Made by a program: the position numbers and the translations under genes. The notes below the pieces were generated by a model. That model saw only the letters and a program-made list of their open reading frames with translations, did no database searches and was not told where the DNA came from. From contig JAJZGY010000006.1 of NCBI GenBank assembly GCA_021804785.1, forward strand, positions 1-64,000: a stretch of 64,000 nucleotides of DNA, given 5' to 3'. Source of the DNA: Pseudomonadota bacterium. GTDB taxonomy: Bacteria > Pseudomonadota > Alphaproteobacteria > Micropepsales > Micropepsaceae. Positions 17,576 through 27,379 of the stretch are shown one piece after another. Positions within the stretch are counted from its first letter, which is position 1, and each line of letters begins with the position of its first letter.

Positions 17576-19237
17576 ATGGCCGTGATCTCGCAGTTTCGAG
17601 CCTTAGGACGCAATGTGGGAATCTGCGCCTTGGCACTTGTCATCAGCGGCTGTACCGGTCAGCCCTCAGATTCAGATAGTGTGACGCGCTCGGTCGTAGA
17701 GATGCCCCGCCCCGCGGCAACCCAATATCCCATTCGCGATTGGCTAACCGCTGCTGGTGCTACCGACACAGAGCTTGCGGAGTTCTATGCTGCGCGTGAG
17801 TATCACCCGCTATGGACTGGCAGCGCCGCAGCGCGACGCCTTGCAGCTGTGGTAAGACATGTCTTAGCGCAGGCCTACAAGCAGGGCTTGCCAGAGGCCG
17901 CATATACTCTTTCAGTTAGGTCAGAGCGCACTGCGGGACAGCAAGCAGCAGCCGCTGATCTGCAGCTCACACGGTCGCTTCTTGCCTATATTCATGATCT
18001 TCGCCTGGGGCGCCTGGTGCCCTCCAAAGTGTATCGTGATCTCGAGTTACCGCCGCGGCATTTTGAACCCGCCGCGGCGTTGACCAAAGCACTTGCGGCA
18101 GGTGACCTGAATGGATTTCTGAAGCACCTATCGCCACGTGAAGCTCAGTATCAAGCGCTTGTGCGAGCTCTTGCGCGGTATAGGAGGATTGCAGCCAATG
18201 GTGGGTGGCCTGCACTCGGCGAAGATCCCTTGCATGCACAGCTTGCAGTCCGCTTGGCTCTCGAAGATCCAGCCTTGGCGCGTCTTAGACATCCGTCTGC
18301 GGCCGCACTGGCGGAGGCCCTGCGGCGATTTCAGGCACGCCACGGTCTGAAACCCGATGGCGTTTTTGGACCTCAGACTGTGCAGGCGCTCAACGTGCCG
18401 GTGGAAAAGCGGATTGGTGAGATTGAAGCCAATCTGGAACGTTGGCGATGGTTACCAAGACACCTGCCTGATCGCTACATCCTCGTAAATGTGCCCGCCC
18501 AACGTGCGGCGCTGCTTGAAAATGGCAGGATAAAATTGATGTCGAAGGTTGTCATCGGACGCGACCGGGCCGGCGACACGACGCCAATTTTACTGACAAA
18601 CGCCGATGCAATTGTTGCCAATCCGGTGTGGACGATCCCCGATGACATTGCCATTGCCGGACTTCTTCCACATCTGCGCCGCGATCCCAACTATCTTAGG
18701 TCACGCCACATGGTACTGGTGGGCGCTCCCCCTAACATGCCGATCGATTGGGCCGAATTCAGGGGCAAGCAGCTTCCTTACCAGATCATTCAGTTGCCAG
18801 GGCCTGGGAATGCTTTGGGGAATATCATGTTCGACATGCCCAACCGTTTCGATGTGTATCTGCATGGAACATCAGATGCGGCTCTTTTCGACCTCGCAAA
18901 CCGTGCCCGCAGCCATGGCTGCGTACGGGTTCAGAAGATTTTCGAATTCGCCTATCTGGCGCTTGAGGGGACTGCTAACAACCAGGCCCAGACCCTTCGG
19001 GCGGCACTTGCCTCTGGCAAGACCCAGAGACTGACGCTGTCGCATGCGCTACCGCTATATCTTCTCTACTGGACTGCGCAGGTGGAGGCTGGCGGCGCGG
19101 TTGCATTCTGGCCGGATCGCTATGATCGGGACCGGCCGCTTCTGGCCATGCTGGCGCCCGGCCGCAAGTTGGCCTCGGTTCCCAACGAGCCGTCCAGCCC
19201 GGGGCCAGGGCGGCGGGAAGCAGCTATGAGGAGCTAA
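17576..19237 (+). CDS. L,D-transpeptidase, YcbB/LdtD-like, lipoprotein
   Basis: This 553-residue enzyme should make 3-3 crosslinks in peptidoglycan. After a lipoprotein signal (lipobox ISGC near residue 26) comes a scaffold domain (about 45-230), a peptidoglycan-binding domain (ALRRFQARHGLKPDGVFGPQTVQALNV, about 245-275) and the YkuD catalytic domain with HGT...RSHGCVRV holding the active-site His and Cys (about 420-450). I use the ATG at 17576, which follows a GAAGGG ribosome-binding site; a TTG at 17558 adds six residues. An Lpp-like lipoprotein gene is divergent from it. Confidence 0.93.
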   Translation: MAVISQFRALGRNVGICALALVISGCTGQPSDSDSVTRSVVEMPRPAATQYPIRDWLTAAGATDTELAEFYAAREYHPLWTGSAAARRLAAVVRHVLAQAYKQGLPEAAYTLSVRSERTAGQQAAAADLQLTRSLLAYIHDLRLGRLVPSKVYRDLELPPRHFEPAAALTKALAAGDLNGFLKHLSPREAQYQALVRALARYRRIAANGGWPALGEDPLHAQLAVRLALEDPALARLRHPSAAALAEALRRFQARHGLKPDGVFGPQTVQALNVPVEKRIGEIEANLERWRWLPRHLPDRYILVNVPAQRAALLENGRIKLMSKVVIGRDRAGDTTPILLTNADAIVANPVWTIPDDIAIAGLLPHLRRDPNYLRSRHMVLVGAPPNMPIDWAEFRGKQLPYQIIQLPGPGNALGNIMFDMPNRFDVYLHGTSDAALFDLANRARSHGCVRVQKIFEFAYLALEGTANNQAQTLRAALASGKTQRLTLSHALPLYLLYWTAQVEAGGAVAFWPDRYDRDRPLLAMLAPGRKLASVPNEPSSPGPGRREAAMRS

Positions 19238-19345
19238 GCGGGCGAGGGAATTCGCCTTCGGCGGTGCCTTTGGCCTAGCGGGGGCGGAAAAGCCCTGTTA
19301 TAGGGGCGCCCTTCCGGCGCGGGGCCGCACCGGGAGTGCCCGGAC

Positions 19346-19430
19346 GCGGGCGTGGCGGAACTGGTAGACGCGCTGGATTTAGGTTCCAGTGGCGCAAGTC
19401 GTGGGGGTTCAAGTCCCTCCGCCCGCACCA
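19346..19430 (+). tRNA. tRNA-Leu (anticodon UAG)
   Basis: An 85-base cloverleaf with acceptor GCGGGCG/CGCCCGC, D-arm with GGTAGACGC, anticodon stem CTGGA/TCCAG around loop TTTAGGT (anticodon TAG), a long variable arm typical of class II tRNAs, T-loop GTTCAAGTC and an encoded CCA (19428-19430). It reads CUA and related leucine codons. Confidence 0.97.
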
Positions 19431-19539
19431 GTCCTCGCCCGTCTGTCGGGTGATGGCTGGTAAACCGGACGATGAGCGGCCTCGCGAGGAAAACGCCATG
19501 GTGCGGCCCGCCGAACAAGGACTGATTTAGGAATATCCC

Positions 19540-20925
19540 ATGCAAATCACTGAGACCGCCAACGAAAACCTGCGCCGAGAATTTCGCATCGTGATCGGTG
19601 CCAAGGACCTCGACGAGCGACTGTCCGGGCGCATCGTAGAAATGCAGCCTCAAGTGCATTTGAAGGGATTTCGTCCCGGCAAGGCTCCGGTTTCATTTCT
19701 CAAAAAGACCTACGGCAAGTCGATGATGAGCGAGATCATCGAGGCAGCAGTGCAGGAATCTGTGCAAAAGGCGGTCACTGACAACGGGCTGAAGCCCGCT
19801 TTCCCGCCCCGCCCGGATCTGGTCAGTGATCTTACCCAGGTAGTCGAAGGTAAGTCGGATCTCGAATTCAACATCAAGATCGATCTGATGCCAGAGTTTG
19901 ACGTTGTTGATCCGGCCAAGCTCAAAGTGGAAAAGCTTGTTGCGAAAGTTTCCGATGAGGATGTTGATGATGCCCTCAAGAACCTCGCCCAGCAGGTGCG
20001 AACCTATTCCGACCGAGCGGAAGGCGAAAGCAGTGAAAATGGCGATCAGGTAACCATTGATTTTGTTGGCCGGGTCGATGGCGAGGAGTTCGAGGGCGGC
20101 AAGGCCGAGGGATTTCAGCTTACGCTGGGTTCCGGACAGTTGATCCCCGGATTTGAAGATCAGCTGATCGGCGTCAAAGTGGGTGACACAAGGTCATTGG
20201 ACGTGACCTTTCCGGCGGATTATGGGGCCGAAAAATTGGCAGGAAAGCCAGCCCAGTTTGAGGTCACGGTGCATGCGGTCAAGCGGGCGGATGAGGTCGC
20301 GATCGACGATGAGTTGGCCAAGAAGTTGGGCGTCGATTCGCTCGGCACGCTTAGAGAACGTGTTCGCGATCAGATGAAGGGTGACTATGTCCGGGCGAGC
20401 CGATTGCACGTTAAGCGCCGCATCCTTGACGCCTTGGATGAGGCACACGGTTTCGAGCTGCCGCCCACAATGGTTGAAAACGAGTTCAATGCCATCTGGA
20501 AGCAGGTGGAGGACGAGCTTAAGAGTGAAGGCAAATCCGCGGAGGAGGAAGGCAAATCCGCGGAGGAGGAAGGCAAATCCGAGGCGGAACTCAAGGATGA
20601 GTACCGTGCAATTGCCGGACGGCGGGTCAAACTCGGCCTGGTCCTCGCCCGTATTGGCGAGCAGAACGGCATTCAGGTCTCCCAGGAGGAACTCAATCGC
20701 GCGGTCATGGACCAGGCGCGGCGTTTTCCGGGTCAGGAGCAGCAGGTTTTCCAGTACTATTCCCAGAACGCTGCCGCCCAGGCTGAATTACGGGCACCCA
20801 TTTATGAAGAGAAGGTCGTGGACTTTATCGCGGAACTGGCCCAGGTCGATGAGCGCCCAGTCAGCCGCGAAATACTGTTCCTTGACCCTGATGAGGCTGC
20901 GGAAAAGTTGAAGGAGCAGCAATAA
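19540..20925 (+). CDS. tig: Trigger factor, ribosome-associated chaperone
   Basis: This 461-residue chaperone binds nascent chains at the ribosome exit and has peptidyl-prolyl isomerase activity. The N-terminal ribosome-binding domain contains the family loop GFRPGKAP (about residues 45-52). The FKBP-type PPIase domain (about 160-245) shows DQVTIDFVGRVDGEEFEGG and LIPGFEDQLIG. The C-terminal helical arms follow. Within them, at about residues 331-351, is an unusual tandem expansion GKSAEEE-GKSAEEE-GKSEAEL. It heads a tig-clpP-clpX-lon-hup block, the standard protein-quality-control cluster. Confidence 0.97.
   Translation: MQITETANENLRREFRIVIGAKDLDERLSGRIVEMQPQVHLKGFRPGKAPVSFLKKTYGKSMMSEIIEAAVQESVQKAVTDNGLKPAFPPRPDLVSDLTQVVEGKSDLEFNIKIDLMPEFDVVDPAKLKVEKLVAKVSDEDVDDALKNLAQQVRTYSDRAEGESSENGDQVTIDFVGRVDGEEFEGGKAEGFQLTLGSGQLIPGFEDQLIGVKVGDTRSLDVTFPADYGAEKLAGKPAQFEVTVHAVKRADEVAIDDELAKKLGVDSLGTLRERVRDQMKGDYVRASRLHVKRRILDALDEAHGFELPPTMVENEFNAIWKQVEDELKSEGKSAEEEGKSAEEEGKSEAELKDEYRAIAGRRVKLGLVLARIGEQNGIQVSQEELNRAVMDQARRFPGQEQQVFQYYSQNAAAQAELRAPIYEEKVVDFIAELAQVDERPVSREILFLDPDEAAEKLKEQQ
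20530..20592 (+). repeat. 21-bp tandem repeat inside trigger factor
   Basis: The unit from 20530 to 20550 is repeated exactly at 20551-20571, and a third copy (20572-20592) diverges after nine bases. Each unit encodes seven residues (GKSAEEE), a heptad that keeps reading frame and helical phase. Confidence 0.85.
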
Positions 20926-21111
20926 AGCGCGCTACCGCCACACCACTTCGAAAGCCAACGGGCAGGTGGAACTTAGTTCGGTGGTCTCCCCAAACGAGGC
21001 ATTTGGGCGCATCCGCTCCTGCGTCGGGTCGTCTGAGCGCCTTCGGTCGGCTATAGAACCGCCCATCCGCGGTAGAGAATGCTAGGATCGGGAAGAGGTG
21101 GGGGTAGGTGG

Positions 21112-21139
21112 TTGACAGGCAACAGGCTGGCTCTAGGCT
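21112..21139 (+). promoter_or_regulatory. Possible promoter for clpP
   Basis: A perfect TTGACA (21112-21117) is followed after 16 bases by TAGGCT (21134-21139), 33 bases before the clpP start. A similar TAGACT-type -10 occurs before hup, supporting a local style of promoter. Confidence 0.45.
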
Positions 21140-21171
21140 CAGCTGTCGAATCGAAAGGCTATACGGGATCC

Positions 21172-21801
21172 ATGCAAGACCCCCGCGACGTCTACATGAA
21201 TACGCTCGTACCTATGGTGGTGGAACAGACCGCCCGCGGTGAACGGGCTTATGACATTTATTCGCGCCTGCTTAAGGAACGGATCATCTTCATTACCGGG
21301 GTCGTGGAAGACTATGGGGCTAGTCTCATCACTGCCCAATTGCTCTTTTTGGAGGCGGAAAACCCCAAAAAAGAAGTACATATGTATATTAACTCGCCAG
21401 GCGGTGTGGTTACGGCCGGATTGGCGATCTATGACACGATGCAGTATATCCGTCCGGCCGTTACAACCCTTTGTATAGGTCAAGCGGCGAGTGCGGCATC
21501 TCTTTTGCTCTGTGCGGGCGAAAAGGGGATGCGGTTCTGTCTACCCAATGCACGAATTTTGGTTCATCAGCCGTCCGCCTCATATTACGGTCAGGCTGCT
21601 GATATCGCTCGCCATGCCCAGGAAATTGTTAAGCTTAAACGCCGGTTGAACGAAATTTATGCGCACCATACCGGTCAGACGGTTGAGGCAGTTGAAAAGG
21701 CGTTGGATCGGGATACCTATATGATGGCTGAGGAGGCCCGGACATTCGGCTTGATTGACCAGATTCTTGAGCGCCGGTCGGAACCGGGCGGCGACGCGTG
21801 A
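21172..21801 (+). CDS. clpP: ATP-dependent Clp protease proteolytic subunit, atypical active-site surroundings
   Basis: ClpP forms the tetradecameric serine protease used with ClpX. The 209-residue product keeps the triad: Ser107 in GQAASAAS, His132 in VHQPS and Asp181 in DRDTYM. It also keeps YINSPGG. Two normally near-invariant places differ: the residue after the catalytic Ser is Ala instead of Met (ASAAS for ASMGS), and the handle segment reads [12 protein letters not shown] where PSGGFQGQATDI is usual. I start at the ATG at 21172, which has GGGA just upstream. clpX follows after 184 bases. Confidence 0.95.
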   Translation: MQDPRDVYMNTLVPMVVEQTARGERAYDIYSRLLKERIIFITGVVEDYGASLITAQLLFLEAENPKKEVHMYINSPGGVVTAGLAIYDTMQYIRPAVTTLCIGQAASAASLLLCAGEKGMRFCLPNARILVHQPSASYYGQAADIARHAQEIVKLKRRLNEIYAHHTGQTVEAVEKALDRDTYMMAEEARTFGLIDQILERRSEPGGDA

Positions 21802-21985
21802 GCTAGGTATAAATCCCGATGGCCGCAGAGCACCCAGTTAAACAAATCTTGATCCCGTCGCGGCTATCGTGGTCGAATATGAGCTGTAGGGGGTCAACCG
21901 GCTGTGGACGCTCGCTCGGGGCGATGGTCCTTAGTTTGGAAACAGGACCTGCCGGCTTTGGCGGGCAGGGCATCCAGGAGAGCCC

Positions 21986-23254
21986 ATGAGTAAATCGAAC
22001 GGCGGCGAATCTAAGAATACGCTGTATTGTTCTTTCTGTGGCAAGAGCCAGCACGAGGTTCGCAAGCTGATTGCGGGGCCTACCGTATTCATTTGTGATG
22101 AGTGCGTTGAGCTATGCATGGAAATCATTCGCGAGGAAAACAAAACCTCGTTTATGAAGAGCCGGGATGGCGTCCCTTCTCCGGCCGAAATTTTCAAGGT
22201 TCTGGATGACTATGTGGTCGGCCAGTCCCACGCCAAGAAGGTGTTGTCGGTCGCCGTTCACAATCACTACAAGCGCATTAATGCCAGCGGCAAAAACGGT
22301 GATGTCGAGCTGGCTAAATCCAACATCATGCTGATTGGTCCGACGGGCTGCGGCAAAACCCTGCTCGCGCAAACTCTCGCGCGAATTCTTGATGTGCCAT
22401 TCACCATGGCGGACGCGACCACCCTGACCGAAGCTGGATATGTTGGCGAGGACGTCGAGAATATTATTCTAAAGCTGCTGCAGTCTGCGGATTACAATGT
22501 AGAACGGGCGCAGCGCGGCATCGTGTACATTGATGAAGTGGATAAGATCAGCCGCAAGTCGGACAATCCTTCAATTACCCGCGATGTTTCGGGTGAAGGA
22601 GTGCAACAGGCACTGCTTAAGATCATGGAAGGCACCATTGCCTCGGTACCTCCACAAGGCGGACGAAAGCATCCCCAACAGGAATTCCTGCAGGTTGACA
22701 CGACCAATATACTTTTCATCTGTGGTGGTGCCTTTGCTGGGCTGGACAAAATCATTTCCTCGCGCACCCAAGGGACCTCGATGGGCTTCGGTGCCAAAGT
22801 GCGTGGTGCGGACGAGCGTGACACTGGAGAGATTTTGCGCGAGGTTGAACCCGAAGATCTCCTGAAGTTCGGTCTCATTCCTGAATTTATCGGTCGGTTG
22901 CCAGTGTTGGCGACGTTGGGCGATCTGACGGAAGAAGCGTTGATCGAGATACTGACGCGCCCGAAGAACGCGCTAGCCAAGCAGTATCAGCGCATGTTCG
23001 AGATGGAAGGCGTCAAACTACGCTTCCAGGAAGAAGCTCTGCATGCCATCGCCCGTCGGGCTATCACGCGTAAAACGGGTGCACGTGGCTTACGGTCGAT
23101 TATGGAAGGCATTTTGCTCGACACCATGTACGAACTGCCAACCTTGCAGGGTGTGCAGGAAGTGGTGATAACCGGAGATGTGGTAGATGGCGGCTCTCGT
23201 CCGCTCTATACCTACTCTGACAAAGGGCAGGCCCGGGAGCAGTCGGCTAGCTGA
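21986..23254 (+). CDS. clpX: Clp protease ATP-binding subunit ClpX
   Basis: ClpX unfolds substrates and feeds them to ClpP. The 422-residue AAA+ protein has the N-terminal zinc-binding domain ([11 protein letters not shown] and CDECVELC, about residues 12-40), Walker [13 protein letters not shown] (about 119-130), Walker [11 protein letters not shown], and the ClpP-contact IGF-type loop (about 270) followed by sensor 2 GARGLR near the C-terminus. The length and motif order are canonical. It lies between the atypical clpP and lon. Confidence 0.98.
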   Translation: MSKSNGGESKNTLYCSFCGKSQHEVRKLIAGPTVFICDECVELCMEIIREENKTSFMKSRDGVPSPAEIFKVLDDYVVGQSHAKKVLSVAVHNHYKRINASGKNGDVELAKSNIMLIGPTGCGKTLLAQTLARILDVPFTMADATTLTEAGYVGEDVENIILKLLQSADYNVERAQRGIVYIDEVDKISRKSDNPSITRDVSGEGVQQALLKIMEGTIASVPPQGGRKHPQQEFLQVDTTNILFICGGAFAGLDKIISSRTQGTSMGFGAKVRGADERDTGEILREVEPEDLLKFGLIPEFIGRLPVLATLGDLTEEALIEILTRPKNALAKQYQRMFEMEGVKLRFQEEALHAIARRAITRKTGARGLRSIMEGILLDTMYELPTLQGVQEVVITGDVVDGGSRPLYTYSDKGQAREQSAS

Positions 23255-23451
23255 TTGGTCCACTACCTATGGTGGAAATCAGGGTATGACCGGTCCCAGC
23301 ATCCGGTTCCGGTCAGGGTTCGCGCTCAGTCGTGACCCAACGCCGCCCATCAGACGTAACTGATGATAGCTGCAGGAAAGCTGTGGCTGTGGGGTTCCTG
23401 GCCTGGTTTGGGATGTGCAACAAATAGATCGGTTCCGCGCTCTGCCAATGC

Positions 23452-23482
23452 CTTGAAACTGCCTCGCGCGGGGGCCACGTTA
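23452..23482 (+). promoter_or_regulatory. Possible heat-shock (sigma-32) promoter upstream of lon
   Basis: CTTGAAA at 23452-23458 matches the sigma-32 -35 consensus exactly. The -10 candidate CCACGTTA at 23475-23482, 16 bases on, is only a partial match to CCCCATNTA. The 337-bp clpX-lon gap (23255-23591) otherwise holds a hairpin TGACCGG/CCGGTCA (23287-23293 with 23309-23315) and no gene. Confidence 0.3.
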
Positions 23483-23591
23483 ACGTAGCGGAGTCGGCCC
23501 ATTTGGGAGTCTCGAACACCCGGTTCCAGCCCGCCTAGGCTAGGGGACTGAACCAAATTCCCGATCCACCTGATCGGCGAGGAGAAATTTA

Positions 23592-26030
23592 ATGTCCGAA
23601 GATAAGGCTGTGACGACAACTGAAGCAGAAACTGGGGGCCAGTTGGCACCGGTCCTGCCGCTACGCGACATTGTCGTGTTCCCCCATATGATTGTGCCTC
23701 TCTTCGTCGGTCGCGAGAAATCGGTGCGTGCCCTTGAAGAGGTAATGAACGACGAAAAGCAGATATTGCTTTTGACCCAGAAGCAGGCGGCAGATGACGA
23801 TCCGGCTCCCGAGGGTCTGCATACCGTGGGAACCCTCGCAACTGTCCTTCAACTTCTCAAGTTGCCAGATCAAACTGTGCGCGTACTGGTCGAGGGTAAG
23901 AGCCGTGCGCAGGTGGCTGGCTTCACAAATCGCAGCGACTTCTTTCAGGCAAGGATTGTTCATATTCCTGAGACAGGAGGAGACGCTCGGGAAATCGAAG
24001 CCCTGGTTCGTACTGTCAAAACCAACTTCGAGCAGTATATCAAGCTCAACAAGAAGGTCCCGGCGGAAACTCTGGCCAGCGTTGCGCAGATTGAGGATCC
24101 AGCCAAGCTCGCTGACACAGTGGCCTCACATCTCTCAGTAAAAATTCCGGATCGCCAGCAGCTATTGGAGACACTCAACGTAACCGAGCGTCTTGAGCGT
24201 GTACTCGCACTGATTGAAGGCGAGATTGGAGTTCTGCAGGTTGAACGCAAGATCCGCAGCCGGGTCAAACGTCAGATGGAAAAGACCCAGCGTGAATATT
24301 ATCTGAACGAACAGCTAAAGGCTATTCAGAAGGAACTTGGGGAGGGCGAAGAAGGACGCGACGAGCTCAATGAGCTTGATGAGCGAATTCGTAAGACCAA
24401 GCTTTCCAAGGAAGCTCGCGAAAAAGCGCAAGCTGAAATGAAGAAATTGCGCCAGATGAGTCCGATGAGCGCTGAGGCCACGGTTGTGCGCAATTATCTG
24501 GACTGGTTGCTGAGTCTGCCTTGGGGAAAGAAATCCAAGATCAAGAAGGACATCAAGCATGCCGAAACCATCTTGCACGACGACCATTATGGTCTCGACA
24601 AGGTGAAGGAGCGCATTATTGAGTATCTGGCAGTACAGCAGCGGGCCGGAAAAATGAAAGGACCGATTCTGTGTCTGGTGGGCCCACCGGGCGTAGGTAA
24701 AACTAGCCTCGCACGTTCCATAGCGAAGGCCACTGGACGCGAGTATGTGCGCATGAGCCTTGGCGGTGTACGTGATGAAGCTGAAATTCGCGGACATCGT
24801 CGGACCTATATCGGTTCTATGCCGGGCAAGGTCATACAGTCGATGAAGAAGGCCAAGTCTTCGAACCCGCTCTTTTTGCTCGATGAAATCGACAAATTGG
24901 GTGCGGATTGGCGCGGAGATCCTTCGAGCGCACTGCTCGAGGTTCTTGATCCGGAACAGAACCACACTTTCAACGATCATTATCTCGAAGTCGATTTCGA
25001 CCTTTCCGATGTGATGTTCATCACCACCGCCAATTCGTTGCGGATGCCGCAGCCGTTGATGGACCGCATGGAGATCATACGCATTCCGGGATATACGGAG
25101 GACGAGAAAGTCGAAATTGCTAAACGACACCTTATTTCGAAGGAGGTTAAGGCCCACGGTCTTAAGGAAGGGGAATGGCAGATCAATGACGCGGCATTGC
25201 GTGATTTGATTCGCTATTACACGCGCGAGGCCGGAGTGCGGAACCTTGAACGCGAAATAGCCAATCTCACCCGCAAGGCGGTCAAGGATATTGTTTCGGG
25301 CAAGATCACTTCTCTTACCGTAACCTCGGACAATCTCGGGGAATATGCTGGTGTTCGCAAATTCCGGTTCGGTGAAATCGAAGGCGAAGATCAGGTAGGT
25401 GTGGTCACCGGACTGGCATGGACAGAAGTGGGTGGCGATACACTGCAGATCGAATCTGTGATGCTCCCTGGTAAGGGCCGCATGCAGACCACCGGTAAGC
25501 TCGGTGATGTCATGAAGGAATCGATTGATGCGGCGAGGTCCTTCGTGAGGTCTAAGGCGACCAGCTACGGTATCAAGCCTCCCTTGTTCGATCGGCGTGA
25601 CATCCATGTGCACGTACCCGAAGGCGCTACGCCCAAAGATGGTCCGTCGGCTGGTGTTGCGATGGCAATATCGATCATCTCGGTGCTCACGGGCATCCCG
25701 GTCCGTCGCGACGTGGCGATGACCGGCGAGGTAACGTTACGCGGGCGGGTACTTCCCATCGGCGGATTAAAGGAAAAGCTCCTCGCGGCTCTGCGTGCGG
25801 GCATCACGACGGTGGTGATCCCTAGTGAGAACGAGAAGGATCTGGCCGAAATTCCTGACAACGTGAAAACCGGCCTCAAGATTGTTCCAGTTTCTACGGT
25901 GGACGAGGTCTTGAAGGTGGCACTGGTACGACTGCCAGATCCCATCACCTGGGAAGAGCCTGAGATCGAACCCGGGAGCCTGCCGCCCCCTGATAGTGCG
26001 GAAGGCGTCGGGGCGGCATTGGCTCATTAA
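23592..26030 (+). CDS. lon: ATP-dependent protease La (Lon)
   Basis: Lon degrades misfolded and regulatory proteins in the cytosol. The 812-residue LonA-type protein has the N-terminal substrate-recognition domain (LPLRDIVVFPHMIVPLFVGR), a coiled-coil linker (QREYYLNEQLKAIQKELGE), Walker A GPPGVGKTSLARSIA, Walker B LFLLDEIDKLG, and the protease domain with the catalytic Ser in PKDGPSAGVAMA and Lys in GGLKEKLLAALRAG. A GGAGAAATTT ribosome-binding site precedes the ATG. A strong hairpin follows the stop. Confidence 0.98.
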   Translation: MSEDKAVTTTEAETGGQLAPVLPLRDIVVFPHMIVPLFVGREKSVRALEEVMNDEKQILLLTQKQAADDDPAPEGLHTVGTLATVLQLLKLPDQTVRVLVEGKSRAQVAGFTNRSDFFQARIVHIPETGGDAREIEALVRTVKTNFEQYIKLNKKVPAETLASVAQIEDPAKLADTVASHLSVKIPDRQQLLETLNVTERLERVLALIEGEIGVLQVERKIRSRVKRQMEKTQREYYLNEQLKAIQKELGEGEEGRDELNELDERIRKTKLSKEAREKAQAEMKKLRQMSPMSAEATVVRNYLDWLLSLPWGKKSKIKKDIKHAETILHDDHYGLDKVKERIIEYLAVQQRAGKMKGPILCLVGPPGVGKTSLARSIAKATGREYVRMSLGGVRDEAEIRGHRRTYIGSMPGKVIQSMKKAKSSNPLFLLDEIDKLGADWRGDPSSALLEVLDPEQNHTFNDHYLEVDFDLSDVMFITTANSLRMPQPLMDRMEIIRIPGYTEDEKVEIAKRHLISKEVKAHGLKEGEWQINDAALRDLIRYYTREAGVRNLEREIANLTRKAVKDIVSGKITSLTVTSDNLGEYAGVRKFRFGEIEGEDQVGVVTGLAWTEVGGDTLQIESVMLPGKGRMQTTGKLGDVMKESIDAARSFVRSKATSYGIKPPLFDRRDIHVHVPEGATPKDGPSAGVAMAISIISVLTGIPVRRDVAMTGEVTLRGRVLPIGGLKEKLLAALRAGITTVVIPSENEKDLAEIPDNVKTGLKIVPVSTVDEVLKVALVRLPDPITWEEPEIEPGSLPPPDSAEGVGAALAH

Positions 26031-26064
26031 GGTTGTTCGGACAATTTTGTGTCGTACGACGACG

Positions 26065-26090
26065 ATTCGGGCGGCTTTGGCCGCCCGAAT
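26065..26090 (+). terminator. Strong hairpin after lon
   Basis: ATTCGGGCGGC (26065-26075) pairs perfectly with GCCGCCCGAAT (26080-26090) around a TTTG loop, 35 bases after the lon stop. The 11-bp GC-rich stem fits a transcription terminator, though the T-tract is weak. Confidence 0.65.
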
Positions 26091-26125
26091 AGCCGTAAAT
26101 CTCTTTGACTATATGGATTTCGCCC

Positions 26126-26154
26126 TTGGGCAAAAGGGGTTAAGGCCCTAGACT
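26126..26154 (+). promoter_or_regulatory. Possible promoter for the HU gene
   Basis: TTGGGC (26126-26131) and TAGACT (26149-26154) are spaced by 17 bases, with the gene start 43 bases later. It lies just after the lon terminator, as expected for an independently transcribed HU gene. Confidence 0.45.
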
Positions 26155-26196
26155 CACCGCCAACCGCGGGCAAATCGCAACAAAGGAGTTCCTGCC

Positions 26197-26472
26197 TTGA
26201 ATAAGAATGACCTTAGCCAGCACCTTTCCGAACGCGCGGGGCTCAGCAAGACCGATGCCGCCAAAGCAGTTGATGGTGTGTTTGACCTCATCGCCGACGC
26301 TCTAAAGTCCGGCGACGAAGTGAGGCTCACAGGATTTGGCGTCTTCGCCGTAGCCGAGAGAGCGGGGGGCAAGGGACGTAATCCACAGACGGGTGAAGAA
26401 ATCACCATTAAGCCGTCCAAACAGCCTCGCTTTCGTCCAGGGAAGCAGCTCAAGGATCTGGTCAACGGCTGA
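26197..26472 (+). CDS. hupB: DNA-binding protein HU
   Basis: HU is a small nucleoid-associated protein that bends DNA as a dimer. The 91-residue product matches the family over its whole length: NKNDLSQHLSERAGLSKTDA at the start, GFGVFAVAERAGGKGRNPQTGEEI forming the DNA-binding arm, and the closing PRFRPGKQLKDLVNG. The start codon is TTG at 26197, decided by an AAAGGAG ribosome-binding site nine bases upstream; no ATG is available. It closes the clp-lon cluster in the usual order. Confidence 0.97.
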   Translation: MNKNDLSQHLSERAGLSKTDAAKAVDGVFDLIADALKSGDEVRLTGFGVFAVAERAGGKGRNPQTGEEITIKPSKQPRFRPGKQLKDLVNG

Positions 26473-27045
26473 GGTTCACACCGGAGCTGCAAGGTAGCGC
26501 CTCCACCGTCCTACTGAACGTCTCGGCCTAGGCTAATGCGAGCGCGGTGGGGCGCGCGAATATACCATTCTTGATCGTGTTGATGATGATGCGTGACATG
26601 CCGACGTGCCAGGTGAGTTCGGCCGGTATCGTGCGGTTGGCAGCGCGTGCCGCATTGAGCCGATTGCTGGGCTGATGTTCAGCCATTACGCCATGCACAC
26701 GCCTGCAGAATTAGAAAATAGCAGCCTGGCAGAAGCACGGTTGCCCAGATTGCTGCGGTCAAGACGACCGTCCCCCAACTGTGGTCGATACATGAATGCG
26801 CCGTAGCTCCTCACCAATGCCAAAATCATCGGCGGATCCACGGCCGGTTCGGCCTTGGCCTGTTGCGCGCGATCTCGTGGTGCTGAAAGAGGTCCAGAAG
26901 GCTGCCATGGGGGCTAATCTTCTGGCGGACCTGTTGCTCTGAGCAGAATGCGCAGTCTGTGGTCAGCACAGGCAGTGCCCTACCCAGAGTGGTCACCTAC
27001 GAATGGTTTGAGTGGGCCGATGCAATGCGCTAGAAGAGCGGCCCC
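26473..27045. other. 573-bp stretch without a recognisable gene; possible decayed coding sequence
   Basis: No intact gene is seen. At about 26810-26940 two overlapping plus-strand frames give protein-like sequence (NAKIIGGSTAGSALACCAR, then after a shift DLVVLKEVQKAAMGANLLADLLL and a stop), which may be a frameshifted relic I cannot identify. The rest holds only short shadow frames. It ends at tRNA-Val. Confidence 0.4.
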
Positions 27046-27121
27046 GGGCGGTTAGCTCAGCTGGTAGAGCATATCGTTTACACCGATAGGGTCGGCGGTT
27101 CGAACCCGTCACCGCCCACCA
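27046..27121 (+). tRNA. tRNA-Val (anticodon UAC)
   Basis: A 76-base cloverleaf with acceptor GGGCGGT/ACCGCCC, D-arm GCTCAGCTGGTAGAGC, anticodon stem TATCG/CGATA around TTTACAC (anticodon TAC), T-arm GGTTCGAACCC and an encoded CCA (27119-27121). Confidence 0.97.
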
Positions 27122-27379
27122 CCTCTGTGGCTTGGCCTGCGGTTTCTGGGCCTTGGGTTCCGGGCCGATGCCGAAGCAACGGTGGGTTTAAAAGCGACCT
27201 TGCGCAAACACCTAAGCGAAGTCGACGTTTGAGCCTGGTTTGAGACGTGGGCTGGGTTGCCTCGCGAAGGCGACCCTGTGCGCATGTTTACTAGGAAATA
27301 TCGAGTGAAAGAAGCGCCAGGTACATTTCGCGACGGGAGCGGTCTTGACCCGGGCCCGGCTTACTGGCCTCGTGTCTCT

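Noticed and set aside
21802-21985. Hairpin CCTGCC/GGCAGG just before clpX
   Set aside because: The stem is short with a ten-base loop and no T-run; not convincing as a terminator or leader.
24315-25613. 432-codon open frame antisense to lon
   Set aside because: It lies entirely inside a clear lon gene, has no recognisable motif, and is the kind of mirror frame that codon bias produces.
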